Shown in pieces: positions 43,901-54,200 of a stretch of DNA of 64,000 bases. The notes below the pieces were generated by a model. That model had not been told where the DNA came from, searched no databases, and saw only the letters and a list, made by a program, of their open reading frames with translations. Both the position numbers and the translations under genes were made by a program. The stretch's first letter is position 1, and every line of letters begins with the position of its first letter. This stretch comes from Caballeronia catudaia (lineage in GTDB: Bacteria; Pseudomonadota; Gammaproteobacteria; Burkholderiales; Burkholderiaceae), in assembly GCF_001544755.2 (NCBI RefSeq), contig NZ_FCOF02000009.1, positions 124,001 to 188,000 on the forward strand, given 5' to 3'.

Positions 43901-44388
43901 CTATCGCGCGAGGCTTTCGCGTGGGCGCGGCGCTCGAACCAGCTCGCGGCTTTGCCGCGGCTGGACGAAGTCTGCCGAGGCTCGGGTTCGCGCTCGCGCG
44001 GCGTGAGCCAGCTTTGCGGGAGGCCGAAGCCGAATGCTTCGTCGGCCCAGGCCAGCACGGAGCGCCAGCTGAATTCGACGAGCCAGGGCAGGAAGATCGC
44101 CAGCACGAGCGCCGCGATCGCGCCTGCGCCGCCCGGATGCGCAATGCCGCTCAGCGCCGAGGCGAGCGCGCGCCCGCAGCGGTTGATATTCGCCTGCGTT
44201 TCGAACGAGCCCGCAAGCGTGCCTTCGAGCGTGCTGCTCGCGAGCAGCACGGCGGCGAAGCCGAGCCAGAGACGGATCGTGCCGGGGCCGCGCACGCCGC
44301 CCGGCAGCGCGAGCCTGACGATGCGCCAGAGAAGCGGGAGAAACCAGACGACCGATGCACCGAACCAGCCGAGGACTACCATGTGCAT
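40945..44388 (-). CDS. ftsK: FtsK/SpoIIIE family DNA translocase
   Basis: A 1147-residue DNA motor. The N-terminus has three predicted helices (about 3-25, 38-55, 87-108) where E. coli FtsK has four. Residues about 120-670 form a very long Pro/Ala/Arg-rich linker. From about 675 come the alpha/beta motor domains with Walker A GTTGSGKS near 810, Walker [14 protein letters not shown], and the C-terminal winged-helix gamma domain ([28 protein letters not shown]) that reads KOPS sites. The ATG at 44382 is an alternative with a better-placed AGG. The next in-frame sequence upstream is non-coding, so I see no lost exon-like piece. Confidence 0.9.
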   Translation of the reverse strand: MHMVVLGWFGASVVWFLPLLWRIVRLALPGGVRGPGTIRLWLGFAAVLLASSTLEGTLAGSFETQANINRCGRALASALSGIAHPGGAGAIAALVLAIFLPWLVEFSWRSVLAWADEAFGFGLPQSWLTPREREPEPRQTSSSRGKAASWFERRAHAKASRDSQERSHRAERFDAPSSRIPPDEPTLGLPTGNRSSRYQRPTVWRPPAVGKSAATRAAAAGASAVATAEAYAKRPAFEAAGVSPPSTHTEPVAPSGWLNASPPSANREVRTASAPRQASAFEPSGSGLRASVAADELRVQTPPTSAPRPDRPRSPPISMPAQRTSGMASVSTSVVPGTHAARKPSAPQSPQGLRRSPVRPVVSAATREFASAPLDAPAFSRPAVPLGPPSPPPAPDAIQATLRSIEEKAALWTSLAGASLARGHVAMARASQSDMPPNAEAPVLAAAGEPRAEPSMTPPAPVHEIEEDIGTPLIDALAIAPALVEPPPLFDVRLMEPPVAEAAAASIEPPKSEVSADEAPTLPAHALEPEPDLREIVQTPPWLDAVDFGKDESEPPAPSLLRIVDEQNIESDAQEEEEYEQRVAERQAAGDEFAPPSNIVRFPITTAIAAAPPVPPPFAASAAPAADQPSAPPPSPPVRGFAPAEFEFHAPHASAVELPTLDLLEPASGEIEPVSEERLAETGQLIEQRLQEFKVPVTVVGASAGPVITRFEVEPALGVRGSQIVGLMKDLSRGLGLTSIRVVETIPGKTCMGLELPNARRQMIRLSEILEDDVYRHSKSNLTIAMGKDIIGNPVVTDLAKAPHMLVAGTTGSGKSVAINAMILSLLYKAKPEDVRLIMIDPKMLELSVYEGIPHLLAPVVTDMKLASNALNWCVGEMEKRYRLMSAVGVRNLQGFNQKIRNTEAAGKKLTNPFSLTPDAPEPLSTLPLIVVVIDELADLMMVAGKQIEQLIARLAQKARAAGIHLILATQRPSVDVITGLIKANIPTRVAFQVSSKIDSRTILDQMGAESLLGAGDMLFLPPGTGYPQRVHGAFVADDEVHRVVEHLKQFGEPEYEEGILSGPTSEGGTPDLFGDTPDAEADPLYDEAVAFVIRTRRASISSVQRQLRIGYNRAARLVEQMEAAGLVSPMGSNGNREVLAPPGPAD

Positions 44389-44572
44389 GCCTGAGATTGA
44401 ATCAATGTTGGGTCAAACGAATTGAGACTGACGAATGAGACTGCTGCCCGGCCGTGCCATGTCGCCTGCCGGCCGGGCTGTTCGATCGAGCAGTTTAACG
44501 GTTGCCGCGCACGCGCGACGCGCTCGCCGCAAGTACGCAACACCTGTTTCGACGATGCGTGCAGCGCGCTTC

Positions 44573-45172
44573 TTACTTTGCGACGCGCCGTGCGAAGGTG
44601 AGCACCTGACCGTCATCGAGCGTGAGTTGCAGCGCCTGCGGAGCGTTCATCTGCACGCCGCTTTTGGCGATATGCGCAAGTGCGTCGAGATACGGCCGTT
44701 CCAGCGCGGCGCCCGTGCCGGACCCGCACGCCATGCGGGTAACGGCGAGCGGGCCGAAGGCGAGCTTGCCGTCCTTGAGCGAGTACGTGCCGCTGAAGCG
44801 GTTGCAGCCCGAGAAGCCGCTCGCCTGGCGATAGCCGGTCGCGGTCGAGAAATCGAGCGTGAGCGGCTGCGCGCCGTCCTGGATCGCGGGCGGCACGGCG
44901 CGCGGCTGGCCGTTCGCGTCGGTCCAACTCGTGAGCGCCCATTGCGTGTCGTCGAGCAATTGCGTGGCGGCGGGATTATAGGGATCGGTGGGCGGCGCGG
45001 CTACATCGGGATGCTTCGGCATCGCGCAGCCGGCAGCGAGGCTCGCGGCGACGATGAGCGCGCACGTGCGGGAAACCAGCGAGAGCGCTTCTTTCCGACG
45101 CGACAGCAAACCTGACGATGAGCGCGGCCGGCGAGAAGGCAAAGCGGGCGCGCGAAGGAAGGGCGTGGGCAT
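44573..45172 (-). CDS. META domain lipoprotein (HslJ-like)
   Basis: A 199-residue protein with an N-terminal basic stretch, a hydrophobic helix ending in the lipobox SLAAGC (Cys at about 48) and a META domain at about 75-195 (DTQWALTSWTD, GFSGCNRFSGTYSLKDGKLAFGPLAVTRMACG). META/HslJ proteins are heat-shock or motility-linked outer-membrane lipoproteins of unclear function. The ~30 residues before the signal helix are unusually long, so an internal start such as the Leu/Val codons near LSLVSRT is possible. It is 184 bp upstream of ftsK on the same strand. Confidence 0.83.
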   Translation of the reverse strand: MPTPFLRAPALPSRRPRSSSGLLSRRKEALSLVSRTCALIVAASLAAGCAMPKHPDVAAPPTDPYNPAATQLLDDTQWALTSWTDANGQPRAVPPAIQDGAQPLTLDFSTATGYRQASGFSGCNRFSGTYSLKDGKLAFGPLAVTRMACGSGTGAALERPYLDALAHIAKSGVQMNAPQALQLTLDDGQVLTFARRVAK

Positions 45173-45456
45173 CGATGATCCTGAAGCTGGCTAAACCGTA
45201 AGCGTATCGCACGCGTCCTACGATTTGTCCAGCTTCCGGATGCAACAAAATGATTGACAGCGCCTTCGCGATGCCGATGTGACTGACGATCGCACGGGAA
45301 TTCCGCCGCGCATTCGCGTGTCAATACCGTCTGTGATGACGCTGTCAATAGGCCGGACGGCAAAGTGTCGGCGCGGGCGCTGCGTGTTAGCATCGCGCCC
45401 AATTCGCTGGCTTTCCGCTTTACTGCCTCGCCACCCGATTCATTCCTGGAGCACTC

Positions 45457-46689
45457 ATGCAAACCGGTCCACTCCGCGCTGGCGCCACGCGCATCGGCAC
45501 GCCGCTGTCCCCCAATGCCACGCGCGTGATGCTGCTCGGCGCGGGCGAACTCGGCAAGGAAGTGATCATCGCGTTGCAGCGGCTCGGCGTCGAAGTCATC
45601 GCGGTGGATCGCTATGCGAATGCGCCCGGGCATCAGGTCGCGCATCGCGCGCACGTGATCGACATGACCGACGCCGCCGCGCTGCGCGCCCTCGTCGAAA
45701 AGGAACAGCCGCATCTGATCGTGCCGGAGATCGAGGCCATCGCCACCGACGCGCTCGCCGCCATCGAATCAGCCGGGCTCGCGACCGTCATCCCGACCGC
45801 GCGCGCCACGCAGCTCACGATGAACCGCGAAGGCATACGGCGTCTCGCCGCCGAGGAGCTCGGCCTGCCGACTTCGCCGTATGCGTTCGCGCAGTCGCTC
45901 GACGAGATGAAGGCCGCGATCGCCACGATCGGTTTTCCGTGTGTCGTGAAGCCGGTGATGTCGTCGTCGGGCAAGGGGCAGTCGGTGCTGAAGAGCGACA
46001 CGGATATCGAACCCGCGTGGAACTATGCGATGGCGGGCGGCCGCGTGAATCACGGGCGGGTGATCGTCGAGGGTTTCATCGACTTCGACTATGAAATCAC
46101 GCAGCTCACCGTGCGCGCGGCTGATGCGGCGAGCGGCGAGACGCAGACGTATTTCTGCGAGCCGATCGGCCATGTGCAGGTGGCGGGCGATTACGTCGAG
46201 TCCTGGCAGCCGCAGGCGATGAGCCCGGCCGCGCTCGCAAAAGCGCGCGACGTCGCCGCGAAGGTGACGACCGCGCTGGGCGGCCGCGGGCTTTTCGGCG
46301 TCGAGCTTTTCGTGCGCGGCGACGACGTGTGGTTCTCGGAAGTGAGTCCGCGTCCGCACGACACCGGTCTCGTCACGCTCGCGACGCAGCGCTTCTCCGA
46401 GTTCGAGCTGCATGCGCGCGCGATCCTCGGATTGCCTGTCGACACCGCGCTTTCTGCGCCGGGCGCGTCCGCCGTGATCTACGGCGGGCTGGACGAAGCG
46501 GGCATTGCGTTCGAGGGCGTAGCCGAAGCGCTCGCCGTGCCGGGAGCGGACCTGCGGCTGTTCGGCAAGCCGGAGAGCTTCACGAAACGGCGCATGGGCG
46601 TCGCGCTCGCGACGGGCGCCGATACGGACGAAGCCCGCGAGCGCGCGAAACTCGCGGCATCGAAGGTCAGGCCGGTCACGGCCAGTTGA
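45457..46689 (+). CDS. purT: Formate-dependent phosphoribosylglycinamide formyltransferase
   Basis: PurT makes formyl-GAR from GAR, formate and ATP in purine synthesis, an alternative to PurN. The 410-residue protein is an ATP-grasp enzyme with [29 protein letters not shown] at the N-terminus, the P-loop-like [14 protein letters not shown], and the Mg/ATP-binding [24 protein letters not shown]. The ATG at 45457 follows a CTGGAG ribosome-binding site. Two small envelope-protein genes follow on the same strand. Confidence 0.96.
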   Translation: MQTGPLRAGATRIGTPLSPNATRVMLLGAGELGKEVIIALQRLGVEVIAVDRYANAPGHQVAHRAHVIDMTDAAALRALVEKEQPHLIVPEIEAIATDALAAIESAGLATVIPTARATQLTMNREGIRRLAAEELGLPTSPYAFAQSLDEMKAAIATIGFPCVVKPVMSSSGKGQSVLKSDTDIEPAWNYAMAGGRVNHGRVIVEGFIDFDYEITQLTVRAADAASGETQTYFCEPIGHVQVAGDYVESWQPQAMSPAALAKARDVAAKVTTALGGRGLFGVELFVRGDDVWFSEVSPRPHDTGLVTLATQRFSEFELHARAILGLPVDTALSAPGASAVIYGGLDEAGIAFEGVAEALAVPGADLRLFGKPESFTKRRMGVALATGADTDEARERAKLAASKVRPVTAS

Positions 46690-46718
46690 GCGGCGCGCGC
46701 GCCGGCGGGAGCGAGAAC

Positions 46719-46889
46719 GTGAAATGGAAAGCGCTGGCCACGCTCGTCGTGGCGTCCATCGGATTGTCGGGCTGCGGCCTCGCGGCGGCGCCATGCCGGA
46801 TCGCGTCGGCGGGGCTGAAGATCGTGCCGGTGGTGGGCCACGTAGCCGCCGCGCCCACCGATGCGTGCGCGGACGTGATCGATCCGTGA
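46719..46889 (+). CDS. DUF6726-like mini lipoprotein, GTG start
   Basis: A 56-residue precursor: basic start (VKWKAL), hydrophobic stretch and lipobox IGLSGC (Cys at about 17), then a short Ala/Val-rich mature part with CRIASAGLKIVPVVGHVAAAPTDACADVIDP. It resembles the DUF6726 family. The GTG at 46719 has a GGGAG ribosome-binding site 6 bp upstream, 29 bp after the purT stop. The size is below most gene-caller limits. The function is unknown; the remaining two Cys could form a disulfide. Confidence 0.75.
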   Translation: MKWKALATLVVASIGLSGCGLAAAPCRIASAGLKIVPVVGHVAAAPTDACADVIDP

Positions 46890-46937
46890 TGGGACCGTCA
46901 AGACCGCTGCACCGGCATTCAACGAACCGCGAACCAG

Positions 46938-47297
46938 ATGATGAAAAAGCTTTTCGCCCTTTCGCTCGCGTCGCTCGGCGCCCACACCGTGCTCGCGATG
47001 CCGCTCACCGTGCCGCAGATCCAGACCGCATCGACGCAGACTACCCGCTACGACTGCAAGGACGGCAAGAGCGTGTCCGTTCAGTACACCAGCACGCGCA
47101 ACCGTCAGAGCTTCGCGGCGCTGACCGTCGACGGGCGCAAGCTGCTGTTCGTGAACGTGATCTCGGGTTCGGGCGCCCGATACGTCGCCGATCAATACAC
47201 GTGGTGGACCAAAGGTCCGCAGGCCAATCTCTACGACGAAATGGCGGCGAAGGATTCGCCGCCGCTGCTGGCGGATTGCGAGGCGCGCAAGAAGTAG
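46938..47297 (+). CDS. MliC family C-type lysozyme inhibitor
   Basis: A 119-residue exported protein with a signal peptide of about 20 residues (cleavage after VLA). The mature part YDCKDGKSVSVQYTSTRN ... LFVNVISGSGARYVADQYTWWTKGPQANLYD matches the MliC/PliC fold, which blocks the active site of host lysozyme through the SGSGARY loop. There is no lipobox, so it is a soluble periplasmic (PliC-like) version. It is third in line after purT and the mini lipoprotein. Two start codons (46938 and 46941) are possible. Confidence 0.88.
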   Translation: MMKKLFALSLASLGAHTVLAMPLTVPQIQTASTQTTRYDCKDGKSVSVQYTSTRNRQSFAALTVDGRKLLFVNVISGSGARYVADQYTWWTKGPQANLYDEMAAKDSPPLLADCEARKK

Positions 47298-47793
47298 GGC
47301 CGGGCGCGCTGCGTGCTGCGAGCCGGTTCGGGCTTCGATGGCGCGGCCGCGTGCCGCCGGAGCGCTTCGGCGCGCGGTGCTACAATGTGCGGCTTTCCGG
47401 CGATGAATGTGTCAGCCGGACCGAATTTCCAATTTTCCGGCATCGCCGTTCATGCCGGCACGAGCGGCACACGGGCGCCAGGCGTCCACAAACCGCAAGC
47501 GAGCGATGGACGTGCCTTGAAGGCGTCATCGAAGCCGTGTTCCATCTGAGCGCGGGCTCGCGAATTGAAACGAACGGCGCTCGAACCGGGCGGGCCTGGC
47601 TCGATGAACCGACCGCCACGCCCGGCGCTGCACACGATGCGCTGATCGAGTGCTGAAAGAGCACTGACTGACGCGCCGTGTGCGCCTACGAAACCCATCC
47701 GCGTAAGCAACCGATCGCGACGATCGAACGACCCGACCGATTTTTACGCGCGCCGCATCGAGCGGCACTTTTGCGAAAGCCCATATAGTCACC
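47298..47793. other. Intergenic region and probable long rhlE leader
   Basis: 496 bp with no convincing gene. A TACAAT element (47381-47386), if used, gives an rhlE leader of about 400 nt; a TATAGT (47784-47789) just 4 bp before the ATG is another possible -10. The frame at 47313-47549 has no recognisable domain. Confidence 0.45.
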
Positions 47794-49272
47794 ATGTCTG
47801 ATTCCGTCGCCACGAACACGTCTGCCGCGCCTACGTTCGACCAATTCGGTTTGGCCGCCGACATCCTGAAAGCGGTGCGCGAGTCCGGCTACACCACGCC
47901 CACGCCGATCCAGGCGCAGGCGATTCCGGTCGTCCTCGCGGGCCGCGATGTCATGGGCGCCGCGCAGACCGGCACCGGCAAGACCGCGAGCTTCTCGCTG
48001 CCGATCATCCAGCGCCTTTTGCCGAACGCGAACACGAGCGCCTCGCCGGCGCGCCATCCGGTGCGCGCGCTGATGCTCACGCCGACGCGCGAGCTGGCCG
48101 ACCAGGTCGCCGCCAACGTGCAGACCTACTCGAAGCACACGCCGCTGCGCAGCACCGTCGTGTTCGGCGGCGTCGACATGAATCCGCAGTCAGAGGCGCT
48201 GCGCCGCGGTGTCGAAATCCTGATCGCGACGCCCGGGCGCCTGCTCGATCACGTCCAGCAGAAGACGGTGAATCTCGGCCAGGTGCAGATGCTCGTGCTC
48301 GACGAAGCCGACCGTATGCTCGACATGGGCTTTCTGCCCGACCTGCAACGCATCCTGAATCTGCTGCCGAAGGAGCGTCAGACGCTGCTTTTCTCCGCGA
48401 CGTTCTCGCCGGAGATCAAGAAGCTCGCGTCCACGTATCTGCGCAATCCGCAGACGATCGAAGTCGCGCGCAGCAATTCGACCGCGACGAACGTGCGTCA
48501 GATCGTCTTCGAGGTCCATGAAAGCGACAAATCCGGCGCGGTCGCGCAACTCATCCGCGAGCGCGAGCTGAAGCAGGTGATCGTGTTCTGCAACAGCAAG
48601 ATCGGCGCGAGCCGGCTCGCACGCGTGCTGGAGCGCGATGGCATCGTCGCGACGGCGATTCACGGCGACCGCACGCAGAACGAGCGCATGCAGGCGCTCG
48701 ACGCGTTCAAGCGCGGTGAGATCGAAGCGCTCGTCGCCACCGATGTCGCCGCGCGCGGTCTCGACATCGCCGAATTGCCGGCGGTCATCAACTTCGATCT
48801 GCCGTTCAACGCGGAAGATTACGTGCACCGCATCGGCCGCACGGGGCGCGCGGGCGCGTCGGGTGACGCGCTGTCGCTGTGCAGCGCGAACGAGCGCAAG
48901 CAGCTCGCCGACATCGAGAAACTCATCAAGCGCCCGCTCGAAGTCGAACAACTCGAAGTGACGATGCGCGCGCGCCGCGATGGCCCGACGTCCGCACCGC
49001 GACGCGATGATCGCTTCGGCCGTCCGGAGCGCACCGAGCACCGCCACGGCTCGCGCGACGAAGCCGGTCCGCGCCGCCGCACGGCGGGCACGCACGATCG
49101 CCCGCGTGGCCGCCAGCAGCCTATCGACGAATTCTTCCTGAAGCCATACGAGCCGTCGCCCTCGGCGATGAAGCGTCACGAGGAGACGGTCGAGCCCGAG
49201 CGCAAGAGCGCGCCGAAGCAGCCGCTCGCGGCGTTGCTCGGTGGGTTGGGAATGCCGCGCAAGACGTCGTAA
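47794..49272 (+). CDS. rhlE: DEAD-box RNA helicase RhlE-like
   Basis: A 492-residue ATP-dependent RNA helicase. Q motif TPTPIQ, Walker A AQTGTGKT at 57-64, DEAD box (LVLDEADRMLDMGF), SAT (LLFSATFS), and in domain 2 VATDVAARGLDI and YVHRIGRTGRAG are all present. The C-terminal ~110 residues are Arg/Gly/Asp-rich and disordered, as in RhlE proteins that act in ribosome assembly, RNA decay and cold adaptation. There is no typical ribosome-binding site. A strong terminator follows 8 bp after the stop. Confidence 0.93.
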   Translation: MSDSVATNTSAAPTFDQFGLAADILKAVRESGYTTPTPIQAQAIPVVLAGRDVMGAAQTGTGKTASFSLPIIQRLLPNANTSASPARHPVRALMLTPTRELADQVAANVQTYSKHTPLRSTVVFGGVDMNPQSEALRRGVEILIATPGRLLDHVQQKTVNLGQVQMLVLDEADRMLDMGFLPDLQRILNLLPKERQTLLFSATFSPEIKKLASTYLRNPQTIEVARSNSTATNVRQIVFEVHESDKSGAVAQLIRERELKQVIVFCNSKIGASRLARVLERDGIVATAIHGDRTQNERMQALDAFKRGEIEALVATDVAARGLDIAELPAVINFDLPFNAEDYVHRIGRTGRAGASGDALSLCSANERKQLADIEKLIKRPLEVEQLEVTMRARRDGPTSAPRRDDRFGRPERTEHRHGSRDEAGPRRRTAGTHDRPRGRQQPIDEFFLKPYEPSPSAMKRHEETVEPERKSAPKQPLAALLGGLGMPRKTS

Positions 49273-49280
49273 ATGTCAGG

Positions 49281-49307
49281 AAGGCAGCCCAGGTGGCTGC
49301 CTTTTTT
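49281..49307 (+). terminator. Rho-independent terminator after rhlE
   Basis: 9-bp perfect stem AAGGCAGCC (49281-49289) / GGCTGCCTT (49295-49303) with a T6 tail. Confidence 0.93.
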
Positions 49308-49323
49308 GCTTCTGGAGCAGAAA

Positions 49324-50211
49324 TCAGCGCGGGAAGCGCTTCGCCCATTCGGCCGTGGCGGCGCCGTAGAACGTATCGAGAGAAGCGGCCGGCGACGATA
49401 CGGCAATGCCCAGGTGCCGCGCCGCCTGCACGAGCGCATCGAGCGGCGCGTGGCGATCGAGCGGGGCCGCGCCTGTCTGCTTGCTCAGCTTTTCACCGGC
49501 GTCGTTATTGATGACGGGAACATGCAGATAAGCCGGCGTGGGCGCCTCGAGACACTGTTGCAGATAGATTTGCCGCGCCGTCGAGTCGAGCAGATCGGCG
49601 CCGCGCACGACGTGCGTGATGCCGGCGTCGGCGTCATCGACGACGACTGCAAGCTGATACGCCCACAAGCCATCCGCACGCTTCAGCGCGAAATCGCCGA
49701 CTTCGGTCGCGAGATCTTGTGTCTGCACGCCTTGCCAGCGATCGTCGAAAGTCACGACGGCCGCGTCGCCGTCCGGCACGCGCAGCCGCCATGCACGCGC
49801 AGGCTTACCGTGCAACCCATCGCGGCACGTTCCCGGATACGCGAGCGTCGCGTGACGCGCATGGGCGTGTACGAGCGAATCCGCGATCTCGCGGCGCGTG
49901 CAGCCGCACGGATAAACAAAGCCCGCTGCCTGCAGCCGCACGAACGCGGCCGAGTACGCCGCGTCGCGTTCGCTCTGCCAGACCGGAGGTTCATCGGAAT
50001 GCATGCCGAAGTGCGCGAGCGTCGCGAGGATTTCGTCGGCGGCGCCGGGCACGGTGCGCGGCGCGTCGACGTCTTCGATGCGCACGATCCAGCTTCCGCC
50101 GTGCGCGCGGGCATCGAGAAAACTCGCGAGCGCGCTGACGAGCGAGCCCGCGTGGAGCGGACCGGTAGGCGAGGGCGCGAATCTTCCCCGATAAGGACCG
50201 CGATCAATCAT
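49324..50211 (-). CDS. gluQRS: Glutamyl-Q tRNA(Asp) synthetase
   Basis: GluQRS attaches glutamate to the queuosine base of tRNA-Asp. The 295-residue protein is a truncated glutamyl-tRNA synthetase catalytic core without an anticodon-binding domain: [16 protein letters not shown] carries the HIGH-like motif (PLHAG), EKLSKQTGA is the KMSKS-like loop, and [11 protein letters not shown] with other Cys/His residues is the zinc-binding insertion. Its ATG overlaps the trhO stop by 4 bp, so the two tRNA-modification genes are coupled. It faces the rhlE terminator. Confidence 0.94.
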   Translation of the reverse strand: MIDRGPYRGRFAPSPTGPLHAGSLVSALASFLDARAHGGSWIVRIEDVDAPRTVPGAADEILATLAHFGMHSDEPPVWQSERDAAYSAAFVRLQAAGFVYPCGCTRREIADSLVHAHARHATLAYPGTCRDGLHGKPARAWRLRVPDGDAAVVTFDDRWQGVQTQDLATEVGDFALKRADGLWAYQLAVVVDDADAGITHVVRGADLLDSTARQIYLQQCLEAPTPAYLHVPVINNDAGEKLSKQTGAAPLDRHAPLDALVQAARHLGIAVSSPAASLDTFYGAATAEWAKRFPR

Positions 50212-51071
50212 GCCGCCTGGCTGACCTTCGCCTCAGGGTGACACGCGGGACACGTCTCGCCCGGCTTGTAGTACGGCGACGCCTGATCTTCGACCGGCAC
50301 CACCGCGCGGCAGCCGAAGCATTGCGCCGTCGCGGTCGGCTGCAGGTTCGGATCGAGCGCGGTGCGGTAATCGAACACGAAGCATTCTCCGCTGTAATGC
50401 GCGCCGCCCACTTCCTCGAAGTACTTCAGAATGCCGCCTTCGAGCTGATAAACATGCTCGATGCCGACTTCCTTCATGTGAATCGCGGCCTTCTCGCAGC
50501 GAATGCCGCCCGTACAGAACGACACGACCGTCTTCCCTTCGAGATCCGCGCGGTTCTGCTCGATGACTTCTGGAAACTCGCTGAACTTCGTGATGCGGTA
50601 ATCGAGCGCATGATCGAACGTGCCGACGTCCACTTCGAACGCGTTGCGCGTGTCGAGCATCACGACCGGACGGCCGGCGTCGTCATGGCCGCGGTCGAGC
50701 CAGGTTTTGAGCGTGGGCGCGTCGACGAAAGGCGCGCGGCCGAGTTCCGGCTTGATCGCGGGCTTTTTCATCGTGATGATTTCGCGCTTGAGTTTCACCA
50801 GCATCCGGCGGAACGGCTGCTTCGCGGAGAGGCTTTCCTTGAATTGCAGATCGGCGAAACGGCCGCCGAAGAGCGCGTCCGTGCGGATGTAGTCGATGAA
50901 TTCGCGGACTTCGGCAATCGGCCCGGCGATGAAAAGATTGATGCCCTCGGGCGCCAGCAGAATCGTGCCCTTGAGACCGAGCGCATTGCAGCGTTCGGTG
51001 ACGAGCGGCCGCCACGCGGGACCGTCCTCGATGGTGACGAATTTGTAGGCGGAGAGGTTCAGAATGCTCAT
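50208..51071 (-). CDS. trhO: tRNA uridine(34) hydroxylase (rhodanese-like)
   Basis: TrhO (YceA) hydroxylates U34 in tRNA anticodons with oxygen. The 287-residue protein has the N-terminal acylphosphatase-like domain ([15 protein letters not shown]), the rhodanese domain with catalytic Cys in [15 protein letters not shown], and a C-terminal Cys-rich tail [12 protein letters not shown] ... CPACHPE that may bind zinc. The ATG at 51071 is the family start. It is upstream of and overlaps gluQRS by 4 bp, giving a two-gene unit acting on wobble bases; it is divergent from dnaE. Confidence 0.94.
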   Translation of the reverse strand: MSILNLSAYKFVTIEDGPAWRPLVTERCNALGLKGTILLAPEGINLFIAGPIAEVREFIDYIRTDALFGGRFADLQFKESLSAKQPFRRMLVKLKREIITMKKPAIKPELGRAPFVDAPTLKTWLDRGHDDAGRPVVMLDTRNAFEVDVGTFDHALDYRITKFSEFPEVIEQNRADLEGKTVVSFCTGGIRCEKAAIHMKEVGIEHVYQLEGGILKYFEEVGGAHYSGECFVFDYRTALDPNLQPTATAQCFGCRAVVPVEDQASPYYKPGETCPACHPEAKVSQAA

Positions 51072-51283
51072 GATCGGTTGACGCGTGATGCGGCTTGTGA
51101 CGGTAAAAGTTGCGGACGAAAGCGCCGCGCAAAACACGTATTATCCCGCAAACGGCGTGCGCCCTCGCATTGCGCCAAGCGACGTTTCCAGAGCGCTTGC
51201 GCACGCGCAATTTCCAGAGCCGTCAAGGCCTTATCCGTTCGGCCAGCGCGCCGCCGCCGCCGATTTTCGCGACGGCCCGCATG

Positions 51284-51289
51284 TACAAT
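51284..51289 (+). promoter_or_regulatory. TACAAT -10 element 6 bp before dnaE ATG
   Basis: TACAAT followed by ACCGCC and the dnaE ATG, with no ribosome-binding site in front of the start. Initiation 6-7 bp downstream would produce a leaderless transcript. No good -35 hexamer is visible. Confidence 0.45.
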
Positions 51290-51295
51290 ACCGCC

Positions 51296-54200
51296 ATGTC
51301 AGATCCCCGCTTCGTTCATCTCCGCGTCCACTCCGAATTCTCGATCGCCGACGGCATCGTGCGCCTGGACGACGTCGTCAAAGCTGCCGCGCAAGACGGT
51401 CAGGGCGCGCTTGCGCTGACCGATCTCGGCAACGCATTCGGTCTCGTGCGCTTCTACAAGGAAGCGCGTGGCAACGGCGTGAAGCCCATCGCCGGCTGCG
51501 ACGTCTGGATCACCAATCCCGACGATCGCGACAAGCCCTCGCGTTTGCTCTTGCTCGTGCGCAACACGCAGGGTTATCTCAATCTGTGCGAGTTGCTGAG
51601 CCGCGCATGGCTGACGAATCAGTATCGCGGCGGCGCCGAGGTCTTGGTCGAATGGCTGGAAAGCGGTCTCGCCGAAGGGTTGCTCGCGCTGTCGGGCGCG
51701 CAGGCGGGCGATATCGGCATGGCGCTGGCGGCGGGCAATGCGGCGAGTGCGGAGCGTCATGCCGCGCGCTGGGCGAAGCTCTTTCCGAACGCGTTTTACA
51801 TAGAGTTGCAGCGCGCGGGGCAGCCGGGCGAGCAGACTTACATTCAGGAAGCCGTTACGCTGGCCGCGAAGCTCCGGCTGCCGGTCGTCGCGACGCATCC
51901 GATGCAGTTCATGACGCCCGATGATTTCACCGCGCACGAAGCGCGCGTGTGCATCTCGGAAGGCGATATCCTCGCGAATCCTCGCCGGCAAAAGCGCTTC
52001 ACGCAGGAGCAGTATTTCCGCACGCAGGACGAGATGTGCACGCTTTTCGCGGACATTCCGTCGGCGCTCGCGAACACCGTCGAGATCGCCAAGCGCTGCA
52101 ATCTGACGCTCGAACTCGGCAAGCCGAAGCTGCCGCTCTTCCCGACGCCCGATGGCCTCTCGCTCGACGACTACCTCGTGCAGTTGTCGAAGGAAGGGCT
52201 CGAAGTCCGCCTGCAACAGCTTTATCCGGATGCAGCCGAGCGCGACGCGCAGCGCGACACGTATTACGCGCGCCTCGATTTCGAGTGCGGCACGATCATC
52301 AAGATGGGCTTTCCGGGCTACTTCCTGATCGTCGCCGACTTCATCATGTGGGCGAAGAACAATGGCGTGCCGGTCGGTCCGGGCCGCGGCTCGGGCGCGG
52401 GCTCGCTCGTCGCGTACGCGCTCGGCATCACGGATCTGGACCCGCTGCGCTACAACCTGCTGTTCGAGCGCTTCCTGAATCCGGAACGCGTGTCGATGCC
52501 CGACTTCGATATCGACTTCTGTCAGGAAGGGCGCGACCGCGTCATTCAGTATGTGAAGGGCAAGTACGGCGCGGATGCGGTGTCGCAGATCGCCACGTTC
52601 GGCACGATGGCCGCGAAGGCCGCGGTGCGCGACATCGGGCGCGTGCTCGATCTCGGCTATATGTTCACCGACGGCGTCGCGAAGCTGATTCCGTTCAAGC
52701 CGGGCAAGCACGTGACCATCGCGGACGCGATGAAGGAAGAGCCCACGCTGCAGGAGCGCTTCGATTCCGAAGACGAAGTGCATCAGTTGCTCGAACTCGC
52801 GCAGCGCGTCGAAGGCCTCACGCGAAATGTGGGCATGCACGCGGGCGGCGTCCTGATCGCGCCGGGCAAGCTCACGGATTTTTGTCCGCTCTATACGCAG
52901 GGCGAGGACGGCGGCGTCGTCAGTCAGTACGACAAGGACGATGTGGAAGCCGTCGGCCTCGTGAAGTTCGACTTTCTGGGCCTCACTACGCTCACGATTC
53001 TCGACTGGGCCGAGCGCTACATTCGCCGGCTCGATCCGTCGAAGAAGGACTGGAATCTCGCGCAGGTGCCGCTCGACGACCCGGCGTCGTTCCAGATTCT
53101 GAAGAAAGCGAACACCGTCGCCGTGTTCCAGCTGGAAAGCCGCGGCATGCAGGGCATGCTCAAGGACGCGCAGCCCGACCGCTTCGAGGACATCATCGCG
53201 CTGGTGGCGCTGTATCGACCGGGTCCGATGGACCTGATTCCGAGCTTCTGCGCGCGCAAGCACGGGCGCGAGATCGTCGAGTATCCGGACCCGCGCGTCG
53301 AACCTGTTCTGAAAGAGACCTACGGCATCATGGTCTATCAGGAGCAGGTGATGCAGATGGCGCAGATCATCGGCGGCTACTCGCTCGGCGGCGCGGACTT
53401 GCTGCGTCGCGCGATGGGCAAGAAAAAGCCCGAGGAAATGGCCAAGCACCGCGAAATCTTCGCGGAGGGCGCGGCAAAGAACGGCCTCACTCGCGCGAAA
53501 GCCGACGAAACCTTCGACTTGATGGAGAAGTTCGCGGGCTACGGCTTCAACAAGTCGCACGCGGCTGCCTACGCGCTGCTCGCGTATTACACGGCGTGGC
53601 TGAAGGCGCACCATCCGGCGGAATTCATGGCGGCCAACATGTCGCTCGCGATGGACGACACCGATAAGGTCAAGATTCTCTTCGAGGATTGCGCGACCAA
53701 CGGTCTTGCCGTGTTGCCGCCGGACATCAATCAGTCGGCCTATCGCTTCGAGCCGGTCGGCGAGGCGGATGGCAAACGCTCGAAGACGATTCGCTACGGT
53801 CTGGGCGCGGTGAAAGGCAGCGGCCAGAACGCCATCGAAGAAATTTTGCGCGCGCGTGAGGATGGCAAGTTCACGGATCTCTTCGATTTTTGCGAGCGCA
53901 TCGACCGGCGCGTCGTGAATCGCCGCACTGTCGAAGCGTTGATCCGCTCCGGCGCGTTCGATTCGATGCACGCGAATCGCGCGCAACTGCTCGCCTCCGT
54001 TCCGATGGCGATGGAAGCCGCCGATCAGGCCGCCGCCAACGCCATGCAGGCCGGCCTCTTCGATATGGGCGACGCGCCGCTCGCGAAGCACGAATACGTC
54101 GACGAAGCGATGTGGTCGGACAAGAAGCGTCTGCAGGAAGAGAAGACCGCGCTCGGCTTCTATCTGTCGGGGCACCTTTTCGACGCCTACAAGGGCGAAG

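Noticed and set aside
47313-47549. 78-codon frame before rhlE
   Set aside because: It spans the likely promoter, and its sequence has no recognisable domain or signal peptide.
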